Source: WVZL01 sp041862375
GTDB lineage: Bacteria; Acidobacteriota; Aminicenantia; Aminicenantales; Aminicenantaceae
Length of the DNA: 5,454 bases
Direction: 5' to 3'
Assembly: GCA_041862375.1 (NCBI GenBank)
Contig: JBGVTE010000023.1
Location: forward strand, 1 to 5,454
The translations under genes were made by a program, and so were the position numbers. The notes under the pieces were generated by a model that ran no database searches, had not been told where the DNA came from, and saw only the letters and a program-made list of their open reading frames with translations. Of this stretch, positions 1-5,454 are shown in pieces; within the stretch, counting starts at the first letter, position 1, and the number at the start of each line of letters is the position of its first letter.

Positions 1-2
1 TT

Positions 3-104
3 TCTCATATAACTGTATTGTTGGTAGCTTTGGCGGCTCATCGAATGGGCTTTACTGATAAAATCAGGTATGTCAAATCGTTTTTACCTCGATATGCTTT
101 TTAA
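3..104 (+). CDS. Possible C-terminal tail of an unidentified plus-strand gene, 5' end outside the window
   Basis: A plus-strand frame is open from the left edge to a TAA stop at 102-104, giving 33 residues. The tail starts with a hydrophobic stretch (ITVLLVALAA) followed by a basic, aromatic end (KSFLPRYAF). This would suit the last helix and cytoplasmic tail of a membrane protein or simply the end of a globular enzyme. I do not recognise the family. If real, the gene converges on the CopD-like gene, with about 270 bases between their stop codons. A 33-codon open frame at a window edge can occur by chance, and no other evidence such as a terminator supports it. Product unknown. Confidence 0.35.
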   Translation, partial: SHITVLLVALAAHRMGFTDKIRYVKSFLPRYAF

Positions 105-376
105 ACTATTTTTGTGACGCCCTATTCTTATTTAAAGCTAAGCTTTTCTACGTAAGCATCTTTTTTCCCGTGATAAGAGCTAAAGTGACGTGACTCAAGG
201 TCACTGCGAATCTCGAAGAGATGAAGCAATCTCAGATTAAATTGTCATTACAGGCGACCAAAGGAAGCGCGGCTAAAATGGAACAGTACTCTATAAGATA
301 AAACGCTTCAAGACAGGAAAAGACTCCTTCTCTTCCAATGAGATAAAAATTTAGCTCGAAAGATAAACTAAGAAAC
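105..376. other. Gene-free stretch between two apparently convergent genes
   Basis: I see no convincing gene here on either strand. There is a short plus-strand ATG frame at 221-301 (26 codons) without a usable ribosome binding site. The stretch has small inverted repeats: AGTGAC at 184-189 against GTCACT at 200-205 (the copy GTGAC at 190-194 can pair with the same arm), and ATCTC at 210-214 against GAGAT at 218-222. None is followed by a T run on either strand, so I do not call a terminator, although termination of the CopD-like gene (and of the left-edge gene, if real) would be expected here. Confidence 0.5.
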
Positions 377-877
377 CTAAGCGATAGCTGATAGTATACC
401 TGTCAGCACGAGAGTTATGATACCCAGGAACAAATTTACTACGGCAAGGCTCATCTGAGTCTTTTGAAGGCGGGCAACTTCAGGGGATGGACCTTTCGCA
501 GTAAGCTTAGCAATTTTAGGTCCCATGCCTTCCGCGACAATTATGCCGATGATGATCATTACAAGAAAGATGATATGCTTAATAAACAGAAATACTGACC
601 AGATGTTACCAAAATCATATATCAAATATCCCATACTCAATTGCTGTATCCCTATACCAGTTCCTATTAATGCAACCATGCAGACGTATACCAAGATACG
701 AAACCTGAGAGTCACTGCCATCATCAGTTTGCCCATCAGAGGGGGCTCCAACGTCTTCCTTGCAACAGGCACGAGGATAAAGAATATATAAGTGATGCCA
801 CCTATCCAGGCTACTGTCGCAAATAGATGTAGCCAATTCAACACTGACAATAAAATTGTTTCGCACGTGTAAGACAT
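377..877 (-). CDS. CopD-like four-helix integral membrane protein
   Basis: A 166-residue membrane protein of the CopD type (copper resistance D domain and related small haem- or copper-associated membrane proteins). Four hydrophobic helices are visible at about residues 9-36, 59-80, 92-116 and 143-164. Helix 1 carries the family signature WLHLFATVAWIGG with His17. Helix 3 begins with His101 (IKHIIFL). These two intramembrane histidines are the likely metal or haem ligands by analogy with the family; I infer this and cannot test it. The RFR at 58-60 just before helix 2 also fits CopD proteins. The ATG start is set by a strong GGAGGT at 885-890, 7 nt upstream. A sigma70-like promoter lies at 975-1003, so the gene is probably transcribed alone. 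No copper gene (copA, copC, cueO or similar) is adjacent, so a copper role is unproven. Stop is TAG. Confidence 0.8.
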   Translation of the reverse strand: MSYTCETILLSVLNWLHLFATVAWIGGITYIFFILVPVARKTLEPPLMGKLMMAVTLRFRILVYVCMVALIGTGIGIQQLSMGYLIYDFGNIWSVFLFIKHIIFLVMIIIGIIVAEGMGPKIAKLTAKGPSPEVARLQKTQMSLAVVNLFLGIITLVLTGILSAIA

Positions 878-974
878 TCTCTCTACCTCCTATATTAAAT
901 TTTAATTTTTCCCTTCCTGATTAATCCTGATATCTTCAATTGCCGCTGATTTCTGCTACTAATTTTTTGTGTAC

Positions 975-1003
975 AATGTAGGAAAATAAAAAATATATGT
1001 CAA
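975..1003 (-). promoter_or_regulatory. Sigma70-type promoter for the CopD-like gene
   Basis: Reading the minus strand there is a perfect -35 TTGACA (998-1003), a 17-nt spacer (981-997) and a -10 TACATT (975-980, four of six consensus bases). Transcription would start near 965-968 and leave an untranslated leader of about 90 nt before the ATG at 877. It sits in the AT-rich gap between the lipid kinase and the CopD-like gene and points the right way. The perfect -35 and ideal spacing are the support. The AT-rich background makes chance matches easier. Confidence 0.5.
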
Positions 1004-1101
1004 TAAAAAAATGAAGATGGCTCTACCCTCAATACGATTAGATAAAAAATACAAGACTGAAGAAGAAAAGGAAGACATTTCAGAAAATTAGGGAGCTCCT
1101 G

Positions 1102-2046
1102 TTAGACAATTACCTTGATCGCGCGTTCAATAACTGAATACGTAGCTGGAGGGTATCCGATTATTTCTCCATCTGTTTCTATGAAAACCTGCTGGTGAGT
1201 GCAAATTTCAATTGACCTGCACCGTTTAATATGAGCGGCTTTTCTTGTAAAAATTTTCCCGGTATAAAGGGCTGGTATCATGCTGAAAAGTCTAAATCGA
1301 GAGACTGAATCGATAATTGCCACATACAATAAACCATTATCAGGATTTGTGTTTACTCCATAATTCATTCCCCCCCCAAAGTAGGGGCACTTAAAGACTG
1401 TCACATTTTTAAGCCTTTGCTCTCTAAATTCCTCATAATCGACTCTCATATCGCACAAAACCTCTTCAAACTGAATTAATGCACTGACGCCCGAAGTCAA
1501 AGCAGCTGCATCTACACTGGTTTTTTTAAGAAATTTTACCAGACGCTTGGCTTCATCAAACTTCTGGATTGCCAGACTAATAACTCCAACACTAGAATTA
1601 ACAAGGAAATACCGCACAACTGGTGTCCCGTTAAAATCTTGACATTTCACTTTACAGATATCGATCGTGTAAGGCTCTTTAGATAAAAGTCTGGCCAGGT
1701 GATTCTGCCGCTGGGGAAACATCTTTTCAAAATCGCAGCTGCTCCCGGCACCAAGAAAAATCAGCTCAAGATCTGGTATCCTAACCTGATCATTTTCAAT
1801 AACACCCTGGAGAACTTCGTTGAGTGTACCGTCTCCCCCGAAAACAGCAATTCGTTTGCATCCTTTTTCAACAAGATGAGAGGCAATCTCTATTGCATGT
1901 TTTGGATACTGTGTTAGATGGCACTCAAACTGAATTCGCTCTACTTCAAGCTGGTTCTTCAATTTCTCCCATCTCCTTCGAGACAGCCCTCCACCTGCTT
2001 CAGGGTTACATATGACAAAATTCTTCTCCAGTTTTTTGTTGCTCAA
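1102..2046 (-). CDS. Diacylglycerol/sphingosine-kinase-family lipid kinase (YegS/DgkB/LCB5 type)
   Basis: An ATP-dependent lipid kinase of the DAGK catalytic family, which phosphorylates diacylglycerol or a related lipid alcohol at the inner face of the membrane. I chose the TTG at 2046-2044, giving 314 residues. Eight residues after it comes the family N-terminus FVICNPEAGGG. The nucleotide-binding motif GGDGTLNEV is at about residues 70-78, and GAGSSCDF at about 99-106 takes the place of the usual GTxNDFA. In the C-terminal beta domain are YFGGGMNYG (about 222-230), PDNGLLYV (about 235-242) and a final DGE (about 292-294). The length is normal for the family. An upstream GTG at 2118 would add 24 residues, but it has no Shine-Dalgarno sequence and overlaps the previous gene by 76 nt. 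The TTG overlaps the acyltransferase stop (TTGA), implying coupled translation. The substrate cannot be told from sequence. GAGSS instead of GTxND may reflect a different lipid. Confidence 0.87.
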   Translation of the reverse strand: MSNKKLEKNFVICNPEAGGGLSRRRWEKLKNQLEVERIQFECHLTQYPKHAIEIASHLVEKGCKRIAVFGGDGTLNEVLQGVIENDQVRIPDLELIFLGAGSSCDFEKMFPQRQNHLARLLSKEPYTIDICKVKCQDFNGTPVVRYFLVNSSVGVISLAIQKFDEAKRLVKFLKKTSVDAAALTSGVSALIQFEEVLCDMRVDYEEFREQRLKNVTVFKCPYFGGGMNYGVNTNPDNGLLYVAIIDSVSRFRLFSMIPALYTGKIFTRKAAHIKRCRSIEICTHQQVFIETDGEIIGYPPATYSVIERAIKVIV

Positions 2047-2065
2047 TGTAATGTCATATCTTCCC
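2043..2065 (-). promoter_or_regulatory. Stop/start overlap and weak ribosome binding site coupling the acyltransferase to the lipid kinase
   Basis: The acyltransferase stop TGA (2045-2043) shares two bases with the in-frame TTG (2046-2044) of the kinase, forming TTGA, the TTG version of the common ATGA overlap. A purine-rich GGGAAG lies at 2060-2065, 13 nt upstream, which is longer than ideal. This arrangement suits re-initiation by terminating ribosomes, and it places the kinase start right where related kinases begin. No ATG is available in the kinase frame nearby. Confidence 0.6.
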
Positions 2066-3110
2066 AGATTAAAGATTTCTGTAATCTCTCGATGAGAGTT
2101 GGATTTTCTTCCTTGCACGCTGCAAAGAGCACAACATGCAGTCCAATTCTTGGAAACCTTCTTAACGCTCGAATAAGATGAGTCTTATCATGAAGCCCGA
2201 CTTGGAATAATTTGAAGCGAGGACGAAAAAGCATCATTGTATGTTTCAGAAGTTCTCTTGCTGCATCTATGTATCCCTCTTCACAAACAAGATGCCGTAC
2301 ACTCAAGACTTTCAAGGGATTTCCTTGACTGGGAAGGATTCCCATTGGTTTTAAAACATAGTAAAGTCCTTTAAAAAAACCCCTATATTTCTGGACAATA
2401 GTCTTCTTGAAGTTCGATTGGTCCCAGTAAGAAAGCACTGAAACGATTTTCCCGTTGAGTTTTGCCACCAGAAAATTATCTAATGAAAAATCTTTACTCT
2501 GCTCTATTAAGCGTTCAATTCTTTCTCTATTAAATTCTTCTACCAGCTCGTAGGAGCTGTATTGTTTCCTGAAAAGATCTACCATCTCTTCTAAATCAGA
2601 GGGAGAAAGCCTTTCAATCTGGTAATGATTGATACATCGATACTTCATAAAGGGAATAATATGGAATACTCGAAATTGGGCAATTGGATGAAACCTAGGA
2701 ATGTTCAATCGTCCAGAAATGACATTTAAGATTTTTTGATTTTCCTTCAGAGCAGTAAGGATACAGATGCTCACGTTCATTTTTAACATTTCCTCGACCA
2801 CTTTCCGCATCAAGCGGTAAAGAACCCATCCCCCTCTGGCAGATTCCTTTATTCTCAATCCTCCTGTGTAGCCAATTCTCTGCCTAGTTCCAAAAAGTCT
2901 CACTTTCCTAAAAGAAATGCTTATAGCTCCCATAACTTCTTTATTCCGTTCGGCTATAAATACTTTCGAATCATCTCCTTGGAGACGGGGAAGATAAAAA
3001 TAGTCTGGAGATCTATCCTCATAGAGTAAAACAGCACTTTCCATGGGCTCACTGCGAGAAATGTCAAGCAGTGCCTGGTTGTCCTCTGGGTTTGCCTCCC
3101 TAATAATCAT
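2043..3110 (-). CDS. Tandem-domain GNAT-family acyltransferase
   Basis: A 355-residue protein with the fold of GCN5-related N-acetyltransferases, which move an acyl group from acyl-CoA (or acyl carrier protein) to an amine. The first domain (about 1-155) opens with the typical MIIREANPED and has the beta-strand pair VFIAERNKEVMGAISI at 50-65. Its likely acyl-CoA loop is ESARGGWVLYRLM at 89-101, a loose match to the R/Q-x-x-G-x-G/A motif. A second, more diverged domain seems to start at about 164 (IERLSPSDLEEM), with strands at 213-228 (FLVAKLNGKIVSVLSYW) and a motif-A-like segment at 268-292 (VLSVRHLVCEEGY, then a helix). Two repeats would explain the length, about twice a single GNAT domain. 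The ATG is kept because it gives the standard N-terminus, although the only Shine-Dalgarno-like sequence (GAGGT, 3125-3129) is 14 nt away. It is coupled to the downstream lipid kinase, which hints at a lipid or envelope substrate. The actual substrate is unknown. Confidence 0.75.
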   Translation of the reverse strand: MIIREANPEDNQALLDISRSEPMESAVLLYEDRSPDYFYLPRLQGDDSKVFIAERNKEVMGAISISFRKVRLFGTRQRIGYTGGLRIKESARGGWVLYRLMRKVVEEMLKMNVSICILTALKENQKILNVISGRLNIPRFHPIAQFRVFHIIPFMKYRCINHYQIERLSPSDLEEMVDLFRKQYSSYELVEEFNRERIERLIEQSKDFSLDNFLVAKLNGKIVSVLSYWDQSNFKKTIVQKYRGFFKGLYYVLKPMGILPSQGNPLKVLSVRHLVCEEGYIDAARELLKHTMMLFRPRFKLFQVGLHDKTHLIRALRRFPRIGLHVVLFAACKEENPTLIERLQKSLIWEDMTLH

Positions 3111-3327
3111 CGGGATTTATTTGAACCTCAATCCAAAATAATGAATTAAGTCCAAAGATGCTTACTATTTTAAATCATGTTTGATTCTACGAACAGAATA
3201 ATAGTATACTGAGTTCAACTTTATGAATATTCTCTTTTTATCTGAATCTTAATAAAACGCCAAAATAAGCATCTATAAAGTATCAATCGCCCTTTCCTGG
3301 GAAAGCAGCAGCCTTGTCATATATCTC
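3111..3327. other. AT-rich intergenic gap between the surface pair and the acyltransferase/lipid kinase pair
   Basis: No gene seen. On the minus strand a promoter for the acyltransferase operon is expected. TATACT and TATTAT hexamers lie within about 3199-3210, but the nearby TTGAAC is only about 9 nt upstream of TATTAT, so I cannot define a -35/-10 pair. A small hairpin CTTTCC/GGAAAG at 3292-3305, just downstream of the barrel gene, lacks a T run and is a poor terminator candidate. Confidence 0.4.
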
Positions 3328-3873
3328 TTAAAATTCATATCCAAGTCCAATTCCGCCCTCAATACCTCCGATGTTTACTTTATAGTCTGCTGGCTTGAGC
3401 TTGCAATAGGAATATCTTACATAGAGGTCAATCAATAATCCGCCACTAACTTTAACAAAGCTTCCTAATTTACCAATATAACCTACCCTACCTTTACTCG
3501 TTTTCCCGATAGGATTTGATTCTTTATACTGATAGTAATGCAACCCAGCTCCTCCGTAAAAAATCACATTTCCTTTTGATATCCTAAATTTTAATCCTCC
3601 TCCCAGGGGAATTAACTCAAGCTTAGTCTCTTCCTTGGTGAAGGTTAACTTGCCTTTTTTTGTAAAATAACTCCCTCCCAGCCAGAGCTCAATATTTCTC
3701 CACATGTCAAAGGTCACTTCTCCTCCGTAAGTTATGCCGCCTCCATAAATATCTTTGAAGGCTTTTTCAGATGGAGAAAAATAGCTTCCTTTTAACTCAA
3801 AGATTATTCCCTTTGCGCTTAATAACCCAGAAAAGAGGATCAAAGCAACTACAGTTGTGATTGTCTTTCTCAT
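3328..3873 (-). CDS. Small outer-membrane beta-barrel protein with signal peptide
   Basis: A 181-residue protein exported by Sec. The basic MRK start, a hydrophobic core (TTVVALILFSGLL) and an SA-K junction predict cleavage after Ala20. The mature chain of about 161 residues alternates polar and hydrophobic or aromatic residues in glycine-punctuated strands. Examples are IYGGGITYGGEVTF (42-55), IELWLGGSYF (61-70), LELIPLGGGLKF (85-96), VIFYGGAGLHYYQY (103-116) and IEGGIGLGYEF (171-181). It ends in Phe, the usual signal for BAM insertion. The size suits an eight-stranded OmpA/OmpX-like barrel without a peptidoglycan-binding domain. The ATG has a clear AAGGAG at 3879-3884, 5 nt upstream, lying in the 15-nt gap after the repeat-protein gene, so the two are in one operon. 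Function (structural, adhesive or small pore) is unknown. The FSPSEKAFKDIYGGG opening resembles barrel proteins I recall from Aminicenantes. Confidence 0.8.
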   Translation of the reverse strand: MRKTITTVVALILFSGLLSAKGIIFELKGSYFSPSEKAFKDIYGGGITYGGEVTFDMWRNIELWLGGSYFTKKGKLTFTKEETKLELIPLGGGLKFRISKGNVIFYGGAGLHYYQYKESNPIGKTSKGRVGYIGKLGSFVKVSGGLLIDLYVRYSYCKLKPADYKVNIGGIEGGIGLGYEF

Positions 3874-3888
3874 GATTGCTCCTTAATT

Positions 3889-5454
3889 CTATTTAACTGA
3901 CACCACCGCTGCTTCGCCTTCTGTTCCTTCTCCACCTACCGCAACAAGAGCATATTCGTATTGCTTGTCTTTTTCCACATTCCTCTGCCAGTATTCAAAG
4001 GTACCAGAATCCAGCTCAACCAATAAATTCTTATTCCCTCCCTCCAACTGATAAATCTTGTAGTTTACAATATTTATATTTTTTGGATTGGCCTCCCAGG
4101 TCAGAACAATGATGTATTCAGCTTGAGAAAGAGAGCGATTCAAAACCTTCTGACCAGAAAAGTTCAAAGGTTTATGGATGAGCCTAAATCGGGCAGTAAT
4201 TGTTTTGTCTGAATCCATTGTTATTGTTATGGGATTCGTTGCTCCCGAAGCATCTCCTCTCCATTCTTCAAACACGTAATGATTATCTGGAATAGCTTTT
4301 AAACTGATATTTGTACCTTCGTCATGAGTATAAGTCCCAGGAGCGGGATCTGTTGTCCCTCCAGTCTCCGCAGCTATGGTTAATGTATACACCCGGATAA
4401 AATTGGCTTTTATTGATTTGTCTGAATTCATAGTAACTGAGATGGGATTATCTGTACCTGAAGCATCTTCACTCCAGTTTAAAAATCTAAAATTTGTATC
4501 AGGTATAGCTTTTACTTCAACACTTGTTCCTTCGTCATAAGTGTGTGTCCCGGGTCCAGGGTCAGTTGTTCCCCCAGGCCCTGAAGATATAGTCAAGGTG
4601 TATACCCGGACAAAATTAGCCTTTATGGTTTTATCTGAATTCATGTTTATTGTTATCGGATTATCTGTACCTGACGCATCCCCGCTCCAATAGGTGAATC
4701 TATAATTTGTATCAGGGTCGGCTTTTACGTCAACTTCTGTTCCTTCGTCATAAATGTACGACCCGGGTGAAGGATTAGTTGTCCCTCCTGCTCCTGATTC
4801 TAATGTTAATGTAAATTGCCGGATAAAATTAGCCTTGACTCTTTTACTTGAGTCCACGGTAACAGTAATCGGGTTATCTGAGCCAGATGCATCTTCACTC
4901 CAATGCGAGAACCGGGCGTTTGAGTCAGGTATGGCTGTTATGGTGACGTCTGTCTTGTCAAAATAGGTGTAAGTCCCGGGCGCAGGATCTGTTGTTCCTC
5001 CTGAGGAGGCCTCAACCGTCAGTATAAAACCTTCTAAAGTCACAGACACTACCTGAGGACTGTTATCTGCATCATCCGAGGATACATATACTTTACCTGA
5101 ATAATCCGCAACCTGTAATTTAGACGTGTCAACAGTGACTGTTATGTCATCCCATTCTCCAGTAGAGCTTCCACTTTCAGGTGAGACATTTATCCACGCT
5201 CTATCACTGCTGACTTGATAGTCTAATGTCCCTCCTCCAGAATTCCTTACATTAAATATCTTCTCATCTCCTCCGTAGAATGTAAGAGAATCTCTGTCTA
5301 AATCTATAGAAGGAGCTGCCTCGCCACCTCCATCTCCATCTCCACATTCATACAAATCTCTGAATCCAGCTTCGGAATCACTATCGATACCGCGGTCAAT
5401 ACCGCCGTATGAAGAGCTCATGACTCCTGGACCATGGTCCAGACCTACCCAATG
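3889..5454 (-). CDS. Secreted or surface multidomain repeat protein (BACON-like, four InlB-B-type repeats, FN3-like), 5' end outside the window
   Basis: The frame stays open to the right edge. An ATG at 5421-5419 gives 510 residues, but it has no signal peptide and its AGGAG sits only 2 nt away. Eleven more in-frame codons (HWVGLDHGPGV) precede it, so the true start is probably outside the window. Numbering from that ATG: 1-37 is an unassigned acidic, glycine-rich piece with one Cys (C26). About 38-131 is a BACON-like beta-sandwich with the hallmark AWINVSPESGSS. Residues 132-415 are four repeats of exactly 71 residues. About 416-510 is a fibronectin type III-like domain (VLTWEANPKNINIVNYKIYQ, YEYALVAV). 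BACON domains often bind carbohydrate or mucin. InlB-B-type repeats are stalk or adhesion modules of surface proteins. I infer an extracellular or cell-surface role. There is no sortase signal or C-terminal sorting domain, and the protein ends directly after the FN3-like domain. It is co-transcribed with the barrel gene 15 nt downstream. Confidence 0.8.
   Translation of the reverse strand, partial: HWVGLDHGPGVMSSSYGGIDRGIDSDSEAGFRDLYECGDGDGGGEAAPSIDLDRDSLTFYGGDEKIFNVRNSGGGTLDYQVSSDRAWINVSPESGSSTGEWDDITVTVDTSKLQVADYSGKVYVSSDDADNSPQVVSVTLEGFILTVEASSGGTTDPAPGTYTYFDKTDVTITAIPDSNARFSHWSEDASGSDNPITVTVDSSKRVKANFIRQFTLTLESGAGGTTNPSPGSYIYDEGTEVDVKADPDTNYRFTYWSGDASGTDNPITINMNSDKTIKANFVRVYTLTISSGPGGTTDPGPGTHTYDEGTSVEVKAIPDTNFRFLNWSEDASGTDNPISVTMNSDKSIKANFIRVYTLTIAAETGGTTDPAPGTYTHDEGTNISLKAIPDNHYVFEEWRGDASGATNPITITMDSDKTITARFRLIHKPLNFSGQKVLNRSLSQAEYIIVLTWEANPKNINIVNYKIYQLEGGNKNLLVELDSGTFEYWQRNVEKDKQYEYALVAVGGEGTEGEAAVVSVK
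4177..5028 (-). repeat. Four tandem 213-bp (71-residue) InlB-B-type repeats within the surface protein gene
   Basis: The units are 4816-5028, 4603-4815, 4390-4602 and 4177-4389, each exactly 71 codons with no linker. Each unit runs from an aromatic start (F/Y-x-LT) through GGTT-x-P-x-PG, then mostly DEGT, PD-x-x-x-x-F-x-x-W, DASG-x-x-NPI and SDK (SSK in the first unit), to a closing ANF or ARF. By hand alignment units 2 and 3 agree at 50 of 71 residues. Unit 1 has FDKT in place of DEGT, and unit 4 is the most divergent at its end (TARFRLI). At DNA level short blocks such as ggattatctgtacctga and gttccttcgtcata are shared by units 2 and 3 on the plus strand, but the units are far from identical, so this is an old duplication. 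Confidence 0.9.

Noticed and set aside
60..85. Minus-strand TTGACA-like -35 near the left edge
   Set aside because: No acceptable -10 lies 16-18 nt downstream (only TAAAGC), and no gene is seen to the left within the window.
152..163. GTAAGCATCTTT on the plus strand recurs on the minus strand at 3154-3165
   Set aside because: A 12-base match between two AT-rich gaps is expected by chance about once in a window this size, and the flanks do not match.
221..301. Plus-strand 26-codon frame starting MKQSQIK
   Set aside because: No usable ribosome binding site, no recognisable motif, and a length easily reached by chance.
1092..1099. GGAGCTCC palindrome just after the lipid kinase stop
   Set aside because: There is no loop and no following T run, so it cannot form a terminator hairpin; it is only a restriction-site-like palindrome.
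1699..2181. Several plus-strand open frames antisense to the lipid kinase and the end of the acyltransferase
   Set aside because: They lie opposite genes with clear family motifs, overlap one another, and their translations show no domain or signal; they are shadows of the real frames.
3292..3305. Hairpin CTTTCC/GGAAAG downstream of the barrel gene
   Set aside because: The stem is short and no T run follows in either direction, so it does not qualify as an intrinsic terminator.
4754..4966. Plus-strand open frame antisense to the repeat array
   Set aside because: It mirrors the repetitive codons of the surface protein and has no independent support.
5427..5442. Perfect 16-base palindrome ctggaccatggtccag
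   Set aside because: It lies inside the open frame of the surface protein (around the codons for LDHG), has no neighbouring operator or repeat, and one such palindrome may be incidental.

Overview
This window carries five clear protein genes, all on the minus strand, plus a possible gene tail on the plus strand at the left edge. There is no tRNA, rRNA, CRISPR array, insertion sequence or phage gene that I can see. Base composition is moderately AT-rich and the gaps are strongly AT-rich. The outer-membrane beta-barrel protein points to a Gram-negative (diderm) bacterium. The sequence style of the barrel and of the C-terminal fibronectin-like domain beside it reminds me of Candidatus Aminicenantes metagenome proteins. 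That is recall, not a search result, and should be treated as a weak taxonomic guess.

Layout, in the direction of transcription (right to left). (1) 5454-3889: the C-terminal 521 residues of a probably secreted multidomain protein. It has a BACON-like domain, four 71-residue InlB-B-type repeats and a fibronectin type III-like domain, and its 5' end lies outside the window. (2) 3873-3328: a small outer-membrane beta-barrel protein with a signal peptide, starting 15 nt after gene 1, so almost certainly in the same transcript. (3) 3327-3111: a 217-nt AT-rich gap. (4) 3110-2043: a GNAT-fold acyltransferase that looks like two GNAT domains in tandem. (5) 2046-1102: a diacylglycerol/sphingosine-kinase-family lipid kinase, most likely starting at a TTG that overlaps the stop of gene 4 (TTGA). 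(6) 1101-878: a 224-nt gap with a good sigma70-type promoter. (7) 877-377: a four-helix CopD-like membrane protein with a strong ribosome binding site. (8) 376-105: no gene seen. (9) 3-104, plus strand: an open frame that may be the tail of a convergent gene.

The genes fall into three transcription units: a cell-surface pair (repeat protein plus barrel), a putative lipid-modifying pair (GNAT plus lipid kinase) and a single CopD-like membrane protein. All concern the cell envelope. The most useful points for follow-up are the translationally coupled GNAT/lipid-kinase pair, the corrected kinase start, an eight-G run inside a conserved kinase motif, and the exactly periodic 4 x 71-residue array in the surface protein. 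I see no strong case for a wholly new system here.
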